From the NCBI GenBank assembly GCA_023229985.1, contig JALNYF010000023.1, forward strand, positions 1 to 30,389: a stretch of 30,389 nucleotides of DNA, written 5' to 3'. The DNA is from Bacteroidales bacterium (GTDB taxonomy: Bacteria; Bacteroidota; Bacteroidia; Bacteroidales; WCHB1-69). Position numbers and translations under genes: made by a program. Of the stretch, positions 16,121 to 24,143 are shown one piece after another. Below the pieces are notes generated by a model, which was not told the DNA's origin, made no database searches, and saw only the letters and a program-made list of their open reading frames with translations. How positions within the stretch are numbered: position 1 is the stretch's first letter; the number at the start of each line of letters is the position of its first letter.

Positions 16121-16781
16121 TACAAAATAAATTAAAAGTTCTATAAACTAACACATTTCCCTGCTGAAATTCGATGGTGAAAAAATCAGTGAGGGCTTCG
16201 TTGGAGGTACCTTCCCATAAATGGCGAAAACAACGGTTTTGCACGGGATATTTCAATTGGCGGAAGGTCAGCGCAGTGTCGGGACAAAAAGAAAAAATCG
16301 AAACCTGCTGTCCGGCAAACGATGGGAAAGTGGTGGTAGAATGAATAGGCGAAAAAATGCCGTAATTGGTTACCATCACTATTTGGAACTCTGCGGCAAA
16401 ATTCATCATGATGCTGATGTTTCCCAAAGTATGGTCTTCGCGCAAACCGGTGGCGCACAAGACGGCAATTTGATGATAATGATGATTTCGACAATAATGA
16501 AAAGCCTTGGTTAAGTCGTTATAATCGGTGCTTTTATCCGTCTCTATGCGAAAATTTGCATTCGACAAATCTGCATTCAACAAAGAATCGCCATCGCCAA
16601 CGATCACTTCGGGCTGAATATTCAGTTTATTCAAGTGTCGGACCGCACCATCGCAGCAGACAATATGGGAGGCACTTTTGAGCATTTCAACAGCAAAAAC
16701 ATTCAACGGAGCCTCCCCATTTGCCACAATAACCGTGGGAAATGCAAGAAGCTCCGTTAATAGAAAATTTTTGTTTTTCAA
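16113..16781 (-). CDS. Thiamine pyrophosphokinase (thiN-like)
   Basis: Transfers pyrophosphate from ATP to thiamine, producing thiamine diphosphate; 222 residues, usual for the family. The catalytic N-terminal domain shows VIVANGEAP (17-25), CCDGAVRHL (42-50), VGDGDSL (61-67, normally GDFDS) and the thiamine/Mg site STDYNDLTKA (84-93). The C-terminal beta-barrel half contains VSIFSFCPD and the region around residues 170-190. No in-frame ATG exists between the upstream stop and residue 33, which lies inside the conserved core, so the TTG at the 5' end is taken as start. It lies 61 bp after kal and overlaps the HAD phosphatase. Confidence 0.9.
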   Translation of the reverse strand: MKNKNFLLTELLAFPTVIVANGEAPLNVFAVEMLKSASHIVCCDGAVRHLNKLNIQPEVIVGDGDSLLNADLSNANFRIETDKSTDYNDLTKAFHYCRNHHYHQIAVLCATGLREDHTLGNISIMMNFAAEFQIVMVTNYGIFSPIHSTTTFPSFAGQQVSIFSFCPDTALTFRQLKYPVQNRCFRHLWEGTSNEALTDFFTIEFQQGNVLVYRTFNLFCND

Positions 16782-16842
16782 ACCGTGATTTTTTCAAAAT
16801 TATGCGGTGCAAAATTAAGAAAAAAAACAAGGGACTCCCCTA

Positions 16843-17235
16843 TTATTTTTTGATCCGTTGGCAGCTTTTGGGAACAACGCAAGTACCTGATGCTCTGCAT
16901 ACTACAACAGGTTCGGGAAGAACGTCAGCTGCCGAGGCAGAAATGTCAGTACGAGGGGCAATCACTTTTCTGGCTTCAAAAACCATTTTGCGGGAGCTGT
17001 TGCCCACGTGGGTAATTTCGCCAACCGCTTCAATAAAATCGCCGGCATACACAGGTGCCAAGAACTCTACACTGTCGTATGCGCAAAAAAGTCCTTCATC
17101 ACCGTCTTGAATAATTAATAATTCGGTCGCCACGTCACCAAAAAGTCCTAACATTCTGGCACCATCAACCAAATTTCCACCATAATGAGCGTCATGTGCA
17201 CTCATTCTCATTCTAATCATTGATTTTACACTCAT
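16843..17235 (-). CDS. kal: 3-aminobutyryl-CoA ammonia-lyase (hotdog fold)
   Basis: A 130-residue hotdog-fold enzyme that deaminates 3-aminobutyryl-CoA to crotonyl-CoA in the lysine fermentation pathway (lysine to acetate and butyrate). The sequence is highly characteristic of the Kal family: SAHDAHYGGNLVDGARML (12-29), LFGDVATELLI (31-41), DGDEGLFCAYDSVEFLAPVYAG (44-65), IEAVGEITHVGNSSRKM. Start is ATG. It is 33 bp downstream of the barrel gene and upstream of the thiamine pyrophosphokinase on the same strand. The other pathway genes (kamA, kamD/E, kdd, kce) are not in the window, whereas in many fermenters kal lies with them. Confidence 0.88.
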   Translation of the reverse strand: MSVKSMIRMRMSAHDAHYGGNLVDGARMLGLFGDVATELLIIQDGDEGLFCAYDSVEFLAPVYAGDFIEAVGEITHVGNSSRKMVFEARKVIAPRTDISASAADVLPEPVVVCRASGTCVVPKSCQRIKK

Positions 17236-17268
17236 AATTAAATTATTTTAAATGAATTGATTATAAAA

Positions 17269-18990
17269 TTATTTGCTTTTTTTGCTTTTTTTAATCGAAT
17301 CACCGCCAAAAGCATAAGTTATTCCAACCATGCCATTGATTCCCATATTTTTAAAGTCATAATATTTGGAATAATACTGACAAGCCAGATTATTGATTGT
17401 TGCAAAAGCGGAGAAACGGTCATTAATAAAATACTCTACACCCACTCCAAAATCCAGAATCGGTTTCATAGTTTTAGTTTTATAAACCAATTCTTCGGAA
17501 TCATAAACTAAGGCTTTGCGTCCAAAACCCAAATTGAAATTCAAGTCGAATGCCCATTTTTCTTTCAGGATATACTGTCCGTTGAAGGAAAATTCGAGTA
17601 CCGGTTTATGCCAAGGAATTGCTTTGTCTTTAAGTAGATACAACCAATAATTAGCATCAAAATTAAGATTGAGGTTCTTCATAATTTCCCAATTCATGTC
17701 AAGGCAGACATTCAGCACATTTCCGTCATGGTACACAACATCGAATTGATTGCGGGCGGCAGAGAGCGTATCGGTAACGAAAAATGCCAAATTCTTGGAA
17801 TAATTGTAACGGGCGGAAATATTATAGTTTAGTTTTTTTACCAAGTTCCCTTTCACTCCGCCATAAATACTGATAAAATTGGTCGTTGAACAGAGGGTAT
17901 CGAGATGAGGCTTTACGAAAGGGTTTTCATACAATAAATCTTTAAAAGAGTTATATTTCACATCTCCTGTTACACCTGCATAAATACTTAAAATTGAAGG
18001 AATTACACCCAGCTGCAATTCAGCAATCGGGTAAATGGTACCATCGGTTTTCCCTTGGTAGGTATTCACAACACCGCCCAAGCCGACTAAAATATGGTAT
18101 TCTTTAATAGTAAAATTAGCGATAAATTCGGGGTTAAAAACAAAAGCGTTTCGACTTGCCGATAAATCCTGCCATTTATTGTTATAATAGTCAAAATCTA
18201 AATTAAAGCGATAGTTTTGGCTACCGGAGATTTTCAGCCACCTGATATCATAAGCCAAGAAAGCATTGACCCCAAGGTGGTTTTCCATATCTTTCCAATT
18301 GGTTTGCAAAAAATCGTAGTTGAGACGCACGTCTTGCTTCAATTTTTTCTCTTCTAAAACATAATTGGAAGCCAATCCGATGGTGGCGTTAAGATGATGA
18401 AAATTATTTTTTAAAGAGTCTTTTTTAATGCTAAATGGGAACTCTTTGATTTTATAACCGTAAAATCTGGCAGCTTCGTGATTATAGCCGATAGAAGAAT
18501 AGAAGGTTTGCTTTTTGAAAAAGCGTTTAAAGAAGATATAAGCGCGGGTATCACTGGTGGGATAATTTGCGTACTCTTTCATAATTTTGCCGATGGGGGG
18601 TGCCCAGCTTGAAAAGTGATGGACATTTAAACCGAAGGAATACTTTTTACTCTGCAAATTGTGAAAAGAGAACTCAAGCAAAGGAGTCAGCGGATAGCCA
18701 AAGCCGGCTTTTAAATAATTACGATACAATCGGTTAGAGATATCGGGTGTAACTTTATTAAACTTAATCACGGATGGTTCAAATGATACATCAACGCGTT
18801 GTGGCACAATATAATAAGTAAATTCCACCTTTTCATTTGTGGTATCTTTAACTTCGGCTTGTTGATTCTGCTTTTTAAAAGCCATCAATTTAGGGGTATA
18901 GTCCACGCGAAAATAAGCCGTATCAACTACTTGCGCCTGCAAGCTACAAATGGACAATAGGATAAGGGTTGTAACGATATATTTCTTCAT
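17269..18990 (-). CDS. TonB-receptor-like outer-membrane beta-barrel protein, function unknown
   Basis: A 573-residue exported protein. The ATG giving MKKYIVTTLILLSICSLQAQ is preferred over a TTG two codons earlier; this is a signal peptide. From about residue 85 the sequence is a run of alternating polar/hydrophobic aromatic-rich strands (LKAGFGYPLTPLLEFSFHN, YSFGLNVHHFS, LNFDANYWLYLL) typical of a large outer-membrane barrel, closest in style to the barrel half of TonB-dependent receptors; no plug domain or TonB box is seen. The last strand, GINGMVGITYAFGG, is followed by a lysine/serine tail, SIKKSKKSK, rather than a terminal aromatic. It lies 18 bp after the TPR gene on the same strand, so the two are very probably cotranscribed and may act together in the envelope. 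Confidence 0.75.
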   Translation of the reverse strand: MKKYIVTTLILLSICSLQAQVVDTAYFRVDYTPKLMAFKKQNQQAEVKDTTNEKVEFTYYIVPQRVDVSFEPSVIKFNKVTPDISNRLYRNYLKAGFGYPLTPLLEFSFHNLQSKKYSFGLNVHHFSSWAPPIGKIMKEYANYPTSDTRAYIFFKRFFKKQTFYSSIGYNHEAARFYGYKIKEFPFSIKKDSLKNNFHHLNATIGLASNYVLEEKKLKQDVRLNYDFLQTNWKDMENHLGVNAFLAYDIRWLKISGSQNYRFNLDFDYYNNKWQDLSASRNAFVFNPEFIANFTIKEYHILVGLGGVVNTYQGKTDGTIYPIAELQLGVIPSILSIYAGVTGDVKYNSFKDLLYENPFVKPHLDTLCSTTNFISIYGGVKGNLVKKLNYNISARYNYSKNLAFFVTDTLSAARNQFDVVYHDGNVLNVCLDMNWEIMKNLNLNFDANYWLYLLKDKAIPWHKPVLEFSFNGQYILKEKWAFDLNFNLGFGRKALVYDSEELVYKTKTMKPILDFGVGVEYFINDRFSAFATINNLACQYYSKYYDFKNMGINGMVGITYAFGGDSIKKSKKSK

Positions 18991-19008
18991 TTTCAATAAT
19001 TTTAACGG

Positions 19009-22000
19009 TTAGTCTTCTTCATCTTCATCGATGGGTTTAAGATTTTCATTTTCTCCAGGTTGGGGAGCAACCGGTTTTTCCGATTGGTCAATCTGGGCAA
19101 TTTTTTGGCGGGCAATTTCGCGCAAGTCTTCACCGTCGTAGTTATCCACAATACTTTGGTAGGTATGGCGGGCTTGGAAATTATTTCCTTTTGCCACATA
19201 GAAATCGCCATATAATATAAATGTAGAAGCCAGCCAATAGGAAGAGCTGTATTTTGCAGCTAAGATTTCAGTAATAATCTTTTCGCACGCATCGTAATTA
19301 CCTTGATTATATTCAATAAGGGCACAATAATAGGCGGCTTCGGCGGACAGGTCGTTGGTACTTTTGTGCGACAACACTGACAGATATTTTTGTGCGTTGA
19401 GATAATCGTTTAAGAAGAAGGCTGATTTTCCGGCGATAAGTTGAGCATCGTCTTTCAATTCGGGGTCGGTTTGTTCTGAATTGAGGTAGCCTTTAGCCGC
19501 TTCCAACGCTTCTTGATAATTTTTCAATTCAAATGCGCAACGCATCATTCCATTGTAGGCATACGAGATGTTATTATCGGAAGAAGCACATTTCAGCAAC
19601 CCGTTAAAATGTGCTAACGCACGTTGGTATTCATTTTTATTATACAAAATGGTAGCGGCTTTGCGTAAAGCGACTTCGTTGTCTTTGGTGCGATAATTAT
19701 TGATTAATGCTTCATAATCGACAAGGGCTTGGTCATAGCTGTTCATTCCGTATTCGCACTCAGCTTTGTAGAAATAGGCTTGGGCAGCGAAAAAGCCATT
19801 GGGGAAATTCTTCAAATAATCTTGGAATCCCTGAATTGCCATTTCGCAATTTCCTTTTAAGTATTTGTTTTCTACAGCTTTATAGGAAATTGAATCTTGT
19901 CGCTCCGCAGAAATATGAATATTTCCTTTTGATTTGATATAATCGAAGAACTCGCCGGTTTGCCCCAAATCGGTATAGATATTTTCCAAATTTGCCAATG
20001 CATCTTTTGCTTCTTGCGAGCCCGGGTAAAGTTCAATCACTTTTTTGAAAGTGGCAATGGACATTTCCGTATTTTGGGCATTGAGGTATGCCTGTGCCAA
20101 TTTATTGTGTGCTTCGCGTACGTATGGACTTGACGGGTGTTTTTTGATAAAGTTCTGGTAAGCGTTAATAGCTAAAGCATATTGATTTTGAGAATGATAC
20201 GTACTTGCCAATTCAAATTCTACCTCATCAATATAAGCTGATTTGTCATAATACTGAATAAATTTCTCTAAAAGCTCAATTTTTTTACTGTCATTCTGCA
20301 AATAGCCATAGCATTTGGCTTGTTGATAGAGGGCATAATCGGCATTTCCCATCTTCATTCTGGCACATTTTTCGTAATTGGAGATGGCGGATTGTAATTT
20401 TTTCTGCATAAAATAACAATCGCCGAGGCGCGCTAAGGCATCTGCCTGATAATCTTCATCTTCCTCGGCAATAGGGAAGGTTAAAAATTTCTCGAAAGCA
20501 TCTTGTGCTTCTTTATATTTTTGTAATTTCAGGGCAGCGTAACCAAAAGAGTAATAGGAGATTGGGTAATTGACATCGGAAGAAATGTTTTGCGTTTTGT
20601 GATAAACTTGAAAAGAATTATAGGATTTTTTGAACTCATCGGCTCTAAATTCAGATTCTGCTTTCCAATAGAGGTTGGCAAATTGAATGGTCGGGTCTAA
20701 CGGATAAATCATGGATTTTTCAATCATCTTCACCGCATTTTTATATTCGCGATTATTAATCAGTTCCAGGGCTCTAAAATGAGTACAACGTTGATATGAT
20801 TTCATCAAAGCGGGGCTTTTGCTGTTGATCTTTTCAATAGAGCTAATGGCTTCGCGATAATTCTTGGTAGAAGCATAAATCTTTGATAAATAGGTAGTTG
20901 CCTCCTCACTGCGAGTAGAATGGGGATAGCGATTGATATAATCTTCCAAGGCTTTGATGGCACTGCTGAACGGGACCGAAGCGGTTTGATATTGTAATTT
21001 AGCATAATTATAAAGCGCATCTTCTTGAATTTCAGGAATGAAATCGAACTTTGAAGCTTCAAAAAAGTTCTGGGTGGCTAAATTTAGTTTATCTTGTTTT
21101 AAATAGCAATCGCCAATGACGTAATAGGCATTTTGCGTCATGGCATCTTCATTATCAGTTACTTTAGAAAGATAGGTAACAGCGTCCGAATACTGACGGG
21201 TTTTATAGAAGGTATAACCGATGGCGTACAAGTCGCTTCTGCCGGGTTCGGAAGCCCCTGCTTTTTGAGTTGTGGACTGATTGATAAAGTCATTCATATA
21301 AGGAACTGCTTCATTATATTTTCCTAAATTATAATAAGATAGCGCGATAATCCGGTTCAATTCCATTTTATCGGCATTTTGTGTTTTTAATTCGGGAATG
21401 GAAGCGATGATTTTTTCATACTCACCTTGAATAAAGTAAATCTGAGTGATATAAAACGGAACGACATCGGCATATTCTTTAATATTTTGAAGGGTTAAGA
21501 AATCGTTGAGAGCAGCCTCATATTGTTTTTCTTCGTAGGCGATATGTGCCAGATAATAAACGGCTTTTTGTTGATATTGTCCGTCATATTTTCGGGCTTC
21601 GCGAAAGAGATATTTTGCCTCATCGTAATCCTCTGCGACTAAAAAAGCATATCCTTTTTTAAAATTGTACTCTGCCAAATCCTCAGTTTTAATGTTTCTT
21701 TCGTCAATTTCCTTAAAGTTTTCGAGTGCTTTTTTATACTGTTTTTTGGCAAAATAAAAACGTGCAATATAAAAATGGGCATCGGGAACAAAACTATGAA
21801 TGGGATATTTTCGAATGAACTCTTTTAACAAGAACGCCGCGTCTTCGTTATCAAGCAAAGAAGCACAGACCCCCCGATAAAAATAGGAATTTGATTTCAT
21901 ATCGTATTGTCTGTCAGTAGTATTCTCATATACATACTTGAAATATTCTTGGGCAGAACCATATTGTTTTTTTTGAAAAAGTTCTAATGCGGTGTTATAT

Positions 22001-22104
22001 TCATACGCCGGCGAATCATAAATGACGGGGCGTTGGGCAAATAAAGATACCATGCCAAGTAGCAAAGAAAAAACAAAACTACCTCTTAAAATTGATTTTT
22101 TCAT
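19009..22104 (-). CDS. Large exported tetratricopeptide-repeat protein
   Basis: A 1031-residue protein with a signal peptide (1-23, ending LFAQ) and then almost continuous TPR-type helical hairpins to about residue 1005. Repeats show the typical pattern, e.g. ALELFQKKQYGSAQEYFKYV, AHFYIARFYFAKKQYKKALE, EVEFELASTYHSQNQYALAI, AAQAYFYKAECEYGMNSYDQ. The C-terminus is acidic and proline-containing (NENLKPIDEDEED). No lipobox is seen, so it is probably periplasmic and soluble or bound to an outer-membrane partner, likely the barrel protein encoded 18 bp downstream. It resembles the TPR scaffolds of outer-membrane assembly and secretion systems in Bacteroidota, but a specific function cannot be assigned. 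A TAnnTTTG box lies about 31 bp upstream of the ATG. Confidence 0.85.
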   Translation of the reverse strand: MKKSILRGSFVFSLLLGMVSLFAQRPVIYDSPAYEYNTALELFQKKQYGSAQEYFKYVYENTTDRQYDMKSNSYFYRGVCASLLDNEDAAFLLKEFIRKYPIHSFVPDAHFYIARFYFAKKQYKKALENFKEIDERNIKTEDLAEYNFKKGYAFLVAEDYDEAKYLFREARKYDGQYQQKAVYYLAHIAYEEKQYEAALNDFLTLQNIKEYADVVPFYITQIYFIQGEYEKIIASIPELKTQNADKMELNRIIALSYYNLGKYNEAVPYMNDFINQSTTQKAGASEPGRSDLYAIGYTFYKTRQYSDAVTYLSKVTDNEDAMTQNAYYVIGDCYLKQDKLNLATQNFFEASKFDFIPEIQEDALYNYAKLQYQTASVPFSSAIKALEDYINRYPHSTRSEEATTYLSKIYASTKNYREAISSIEKINSKSPALMKSYQRCTHFRALELINNREYKNAVKMIEKSMIYPLDPTIQFANLYWKAESEFRADEFKKSYNSFQVYHKTQNISSDVNYPISYYSFGYAALKLQKYKEAQDAFEKFLTFPIAEEDEDYQADALARLGDCYFMQKKLQSAISNYEKCARMKMGNADYALYQQAKCYGYLQNDSKKIELLEKFIQYYDKSAYIDEVEFELASTYHSQNQYALAINAYQNFIKKHPSSPYVREAHNKLAQAYLNAQNTEMSIATFKKVIELYPGSQEAKDALANLENIYTDLGQTGEFFDYIKSKGNIHISAERQDSISYKAVENKYLKGNCEMAIQGFQDYLKNFPNGFFAAQAYFYKAECEYGMNSYDQALVDYEALINNYRTKDNEVALRKAATILYNKNEYQRALAHFNGLLKCASSDNNISYAYNGMMRCAFELKNYQEALEAAKGYLNSEQTDPELKDDAQLIAGKSAFFLNDYLNAQKYLSVLSHKSTNDLSAEAAYYCALIEYNQGNYDACEKIITEILAAKYSSSYWLASTFILYGDFYVAKGNNFQARHTYQSIVDNYDGEDLREIARQKIAQIDQSEKPVAPQPGENENLKPIDEDEED

Positions 22105-22134
22105 AGATACTATTCTTCAGTTTAATATTAATTA

Positions 22135-22142
22135 CAAAATTA
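22135..22142 (-). promoter_or_regulatory. -7 box upstream of the TPR-protein gene
   Basis: Minus strand reads TAATTTTG, matching TAnnTTTG, with the ATG about 31 bp further on. It would drive the TPR/barrel unit and possibly kal, the thiamine kinase and the HAD gene by read-through. Confidence 0.45.
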
Positions 22143-22261
22143 TAAAAGAGAAATGAGCTATATATTTTATTATGAATAAAATATCAACATTCTTTTTTTC
22201 ATAAAAAGACAAAATAAAAACGAAAAATAAGGTGAATTTATTATTACGAAAGAGGCAGAGG

Positions 22262-24049
22262 TTAGTCGTCTGATTCAGCGACAATTACATCTTTATAAGC
22301 GCCCAAGACTTTTGCCCGCGACAGAAATCCCACATATTTATTATCATTGGTCAAAACCGGCAAATTAAAATTGTTGGTTTTTTGAAATTTCGCCACCATT
22401 TGTTCCGCAGTATCGGTATCGTAAACGACGACATCGGGAGTGTACAACAAATCTTTCACCATCACTAAATCATATAATTCCTGTTTAAAAATCACATCTC
22501 TGTGGTCATCCATCAGCAACAAACCGGAAAATCTCTGTTCATTGTCCAATACAACAAAAATATTTCGTTTACTTTCCTCAATTTTGGAGACGTAAGTCCG
22601 CAGAGAAGCATGGAGTGGCACGGAAGTGATATTGGTATCCAGAAGGTTCATAAAATCAATTTTGTGAACAGCGAATTTATCTTTGTTGTGTGTTTTCAAC
22701 TTACCTTTTTCCGCCAATTGTCTGGTGTAAACGGAATGTTTTTCAAACATTTTGGAAGTGACGTATGAAATGGAAGATGTTATCATCAAGGGAATCAGCA
22801 AGTTATAGCCGGTTGTCAATTCAGCGATGAGAAAGATGCCGGTCAAAGGGGCGTGCATGACTCCCGCCATTACGCCCGCCATTCCCGCCAGCACGCAGTT
22901 AGCAATTGGAAATGAGAAGCCGAAATTGTGATTCAGTACTTCGGCAATTAGGAAGCCGAGGAAAGCACCAACAAACAAGGACGGAGCAAAAACGCCCCCA
23001 ACGCCGCCGGCTGCGTTTGTAATAGCCATTGCCACGACTTTCAGAAAAACGATACCAACGATAAAAAGGATAAAAACAAAATGATTATTGACCAAGAGAG
23101 AGAAAAAGGGAGAATTGTTGAGCAACATCTCACGTTTACCGTCAATCAGCATCGTAATGCTCTCGTATCCTTCGCCATAAAAAACCGGAAACACAAATAT
23201 CAAGCCACCCAAGATCAAACTTCCGATTACAACTTTTACATACTTATTCTTTAGTTTTTGGAAAAGTTTTTCGATAAAGCGGGAGGTACGCAAAAAATAG
23301 ACCGATACCAACCCGGCAGCGATGCCCAAAATAATGTAAATTCCGACATTGGCGATATTGAAGGGTGAAGTAGGAGCTTGCGTCAGCATCACCCCTTCAC
23401 CCAAAAAAAGCAATGACAAGATGGTTCCGGTAGCTGCTGAAATAAGCAAGGGGACCACGGCAGCCGACGTTAAATCCAGCATTAAAACTTCAATAGCAAA
23501 AACAATAGACGCGACGGGAGCTTTGAAAATAGCAGCCATCGCCGCGGACGAACCACACGCCAACAAAATAATCGTATTCTTGTGAGAGAGATTAAACAAG
23601 CGGGCAAAATTTGAACCAATTGCCGACCCCGTCAATACAATAGGGGCTTCCAAACCCACCGAACCGCCAAAGCCCACCGTGACACTACTTGCCACCATCG
23701 ACGTATAAATATTGTGACGCCGCAACTTGCCGTTATAATTACCGATGGAATTCAATACGATACTGACCCCGTGATTAATATCATCTTTTACAAAAAAAGT
23801 GACATATAAAACCGTCAAAATAATCCCCACAAACGGAAATGCCAAATAAAAATAGTTTAATTGAGCTTCCGGAAAGGCTGTACTCAACAACGTAGTAGTA
23901 AAGTGAAGGAGATTTTTTATCACAATCGCGGCAGTGGCACCCAAAACACCAATGAAAAAACTAAGCAACAAAATGGTATTATTGTTTCCAAAATTCTTGT
24001 CAACCCACAATTTTAGAGCAGTCAAACGCCTATTCTTCGTTGATTTCAA
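22262..24049 (-). CDS. CLC-family chloride channel/transporter with C-terminal CBS pair
   Basis: A 595-residue inner-membrane protein. Residues of about 20-440 form the CLC membrane domain with about ten hydrophobic helical stretches: GGSVGLEAPIV carries the gating glutamate (Glu134), GGVGGVFAPSLFVGAFLG is the second chloride-site loop, and GVMAGVMHAPLTGIFLIAE is the late selectivity region. Residues of about 470-590 form two CBS domains, which usually bind adenine nucleotides. Two deviations: the first selectivity loop reads HGVS instead of GSGIP, and the internal proton glutamate of E. coli ClC (FIIEE) aligns to Val188 (FAIEV). Start codon: the only possible start before residue 118 is the TTG at 24049, as an in-frame stop precedes it and no ATG is available. 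It is divergent from ccsBA. Confidence 0.93.
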   Translation of the reverse strand: MKSTKNRRLTALKLWVDKNFGNNNTILLLSFFIGVLGATAAIVIKNLLHFTTTLLSTAFPEAQLNYFYLAFPFVGIILTVLYVTFFVKDDINHGVSIVLNSIGNYNGKLRRHNIYTSMVASSVTVGFGGSVGLEAPIVLTGSAIGSNFARLFNLSHKNTIILLACGSSAAMAAIFKAPVASIVFAIEVLMLDLTSAAVVPLLISAATGTILSLLFLGEGVMLTQAPTSPFNIANVGIYIILGIAAGLVSVYFLRTSRFIEKLFQKLKNKYVKVVIGSLILGGLIFVFPVFYGEGYESITMLIDGKREMLLNNSPFFSLLVNNHFVFILFIVGIVFLKVVAMAITNAAGGVGGVFAPSLFVGAFLGFLIAEVLNHNFGFSFPIANCVLAGMAGVMAGVMHAPLTGIFLIAELTTGYNLLIPLMITSSISYVTSKMFEKHSVYTRQLAEKGKLKTHNKDKFAVHKIDFMNLLDTNITSVPLHASLRTYVSKIEESKRNIFVVLDNEQRFSGLLLMDDHRDVIFKQELYDLVMVKDLLYTPDVVVYDTDTAEQMVAKFQKTNNFNLPVLTNDNKYVGFLSRAKVLGAYKDVIVAESDD

Positions 24050-24068
24050 ATCATTATTTTTAAACGCG

Positions 24069-24076
24069 CAAATTTA
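24069..24076 (-). promoter_or_regulatory. -7 box upstream of the CLC gene
   Basis: Minus strand reads TAAATTTG, matching TAnnTTTG. It lies about 20 bp from the TTG start and supports that start, because any start further upstream would lie inside or before the promoter. Confidence 0.45.
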
Positions 24077-24125
24077 CACTTATTTTCAAATACCCTGACG
24101 CCCCACGCTATTTTAAAATCTTTTG

Positions 24126-24133
24126 TAATTTTG
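24126..24133 (+). promoter_or_regulatory. -7 box upstream of ccsBA
   Basis: Plus strand reads TAATTTTG, matching TAnnTTTG. The ATG follows only 10 bp later, so the transcript would have a leader of only a few nucleotides. Confidence 0.45.
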
Positions 24134-24143
24134 CGACTTCATT

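Noticed and set aside
16221..16514. Open frames on both strands inside the thiamine pyrophosphokinase gene
   Set aside because: They are out of frame with the conserved kinase sequence and show no features of their own.
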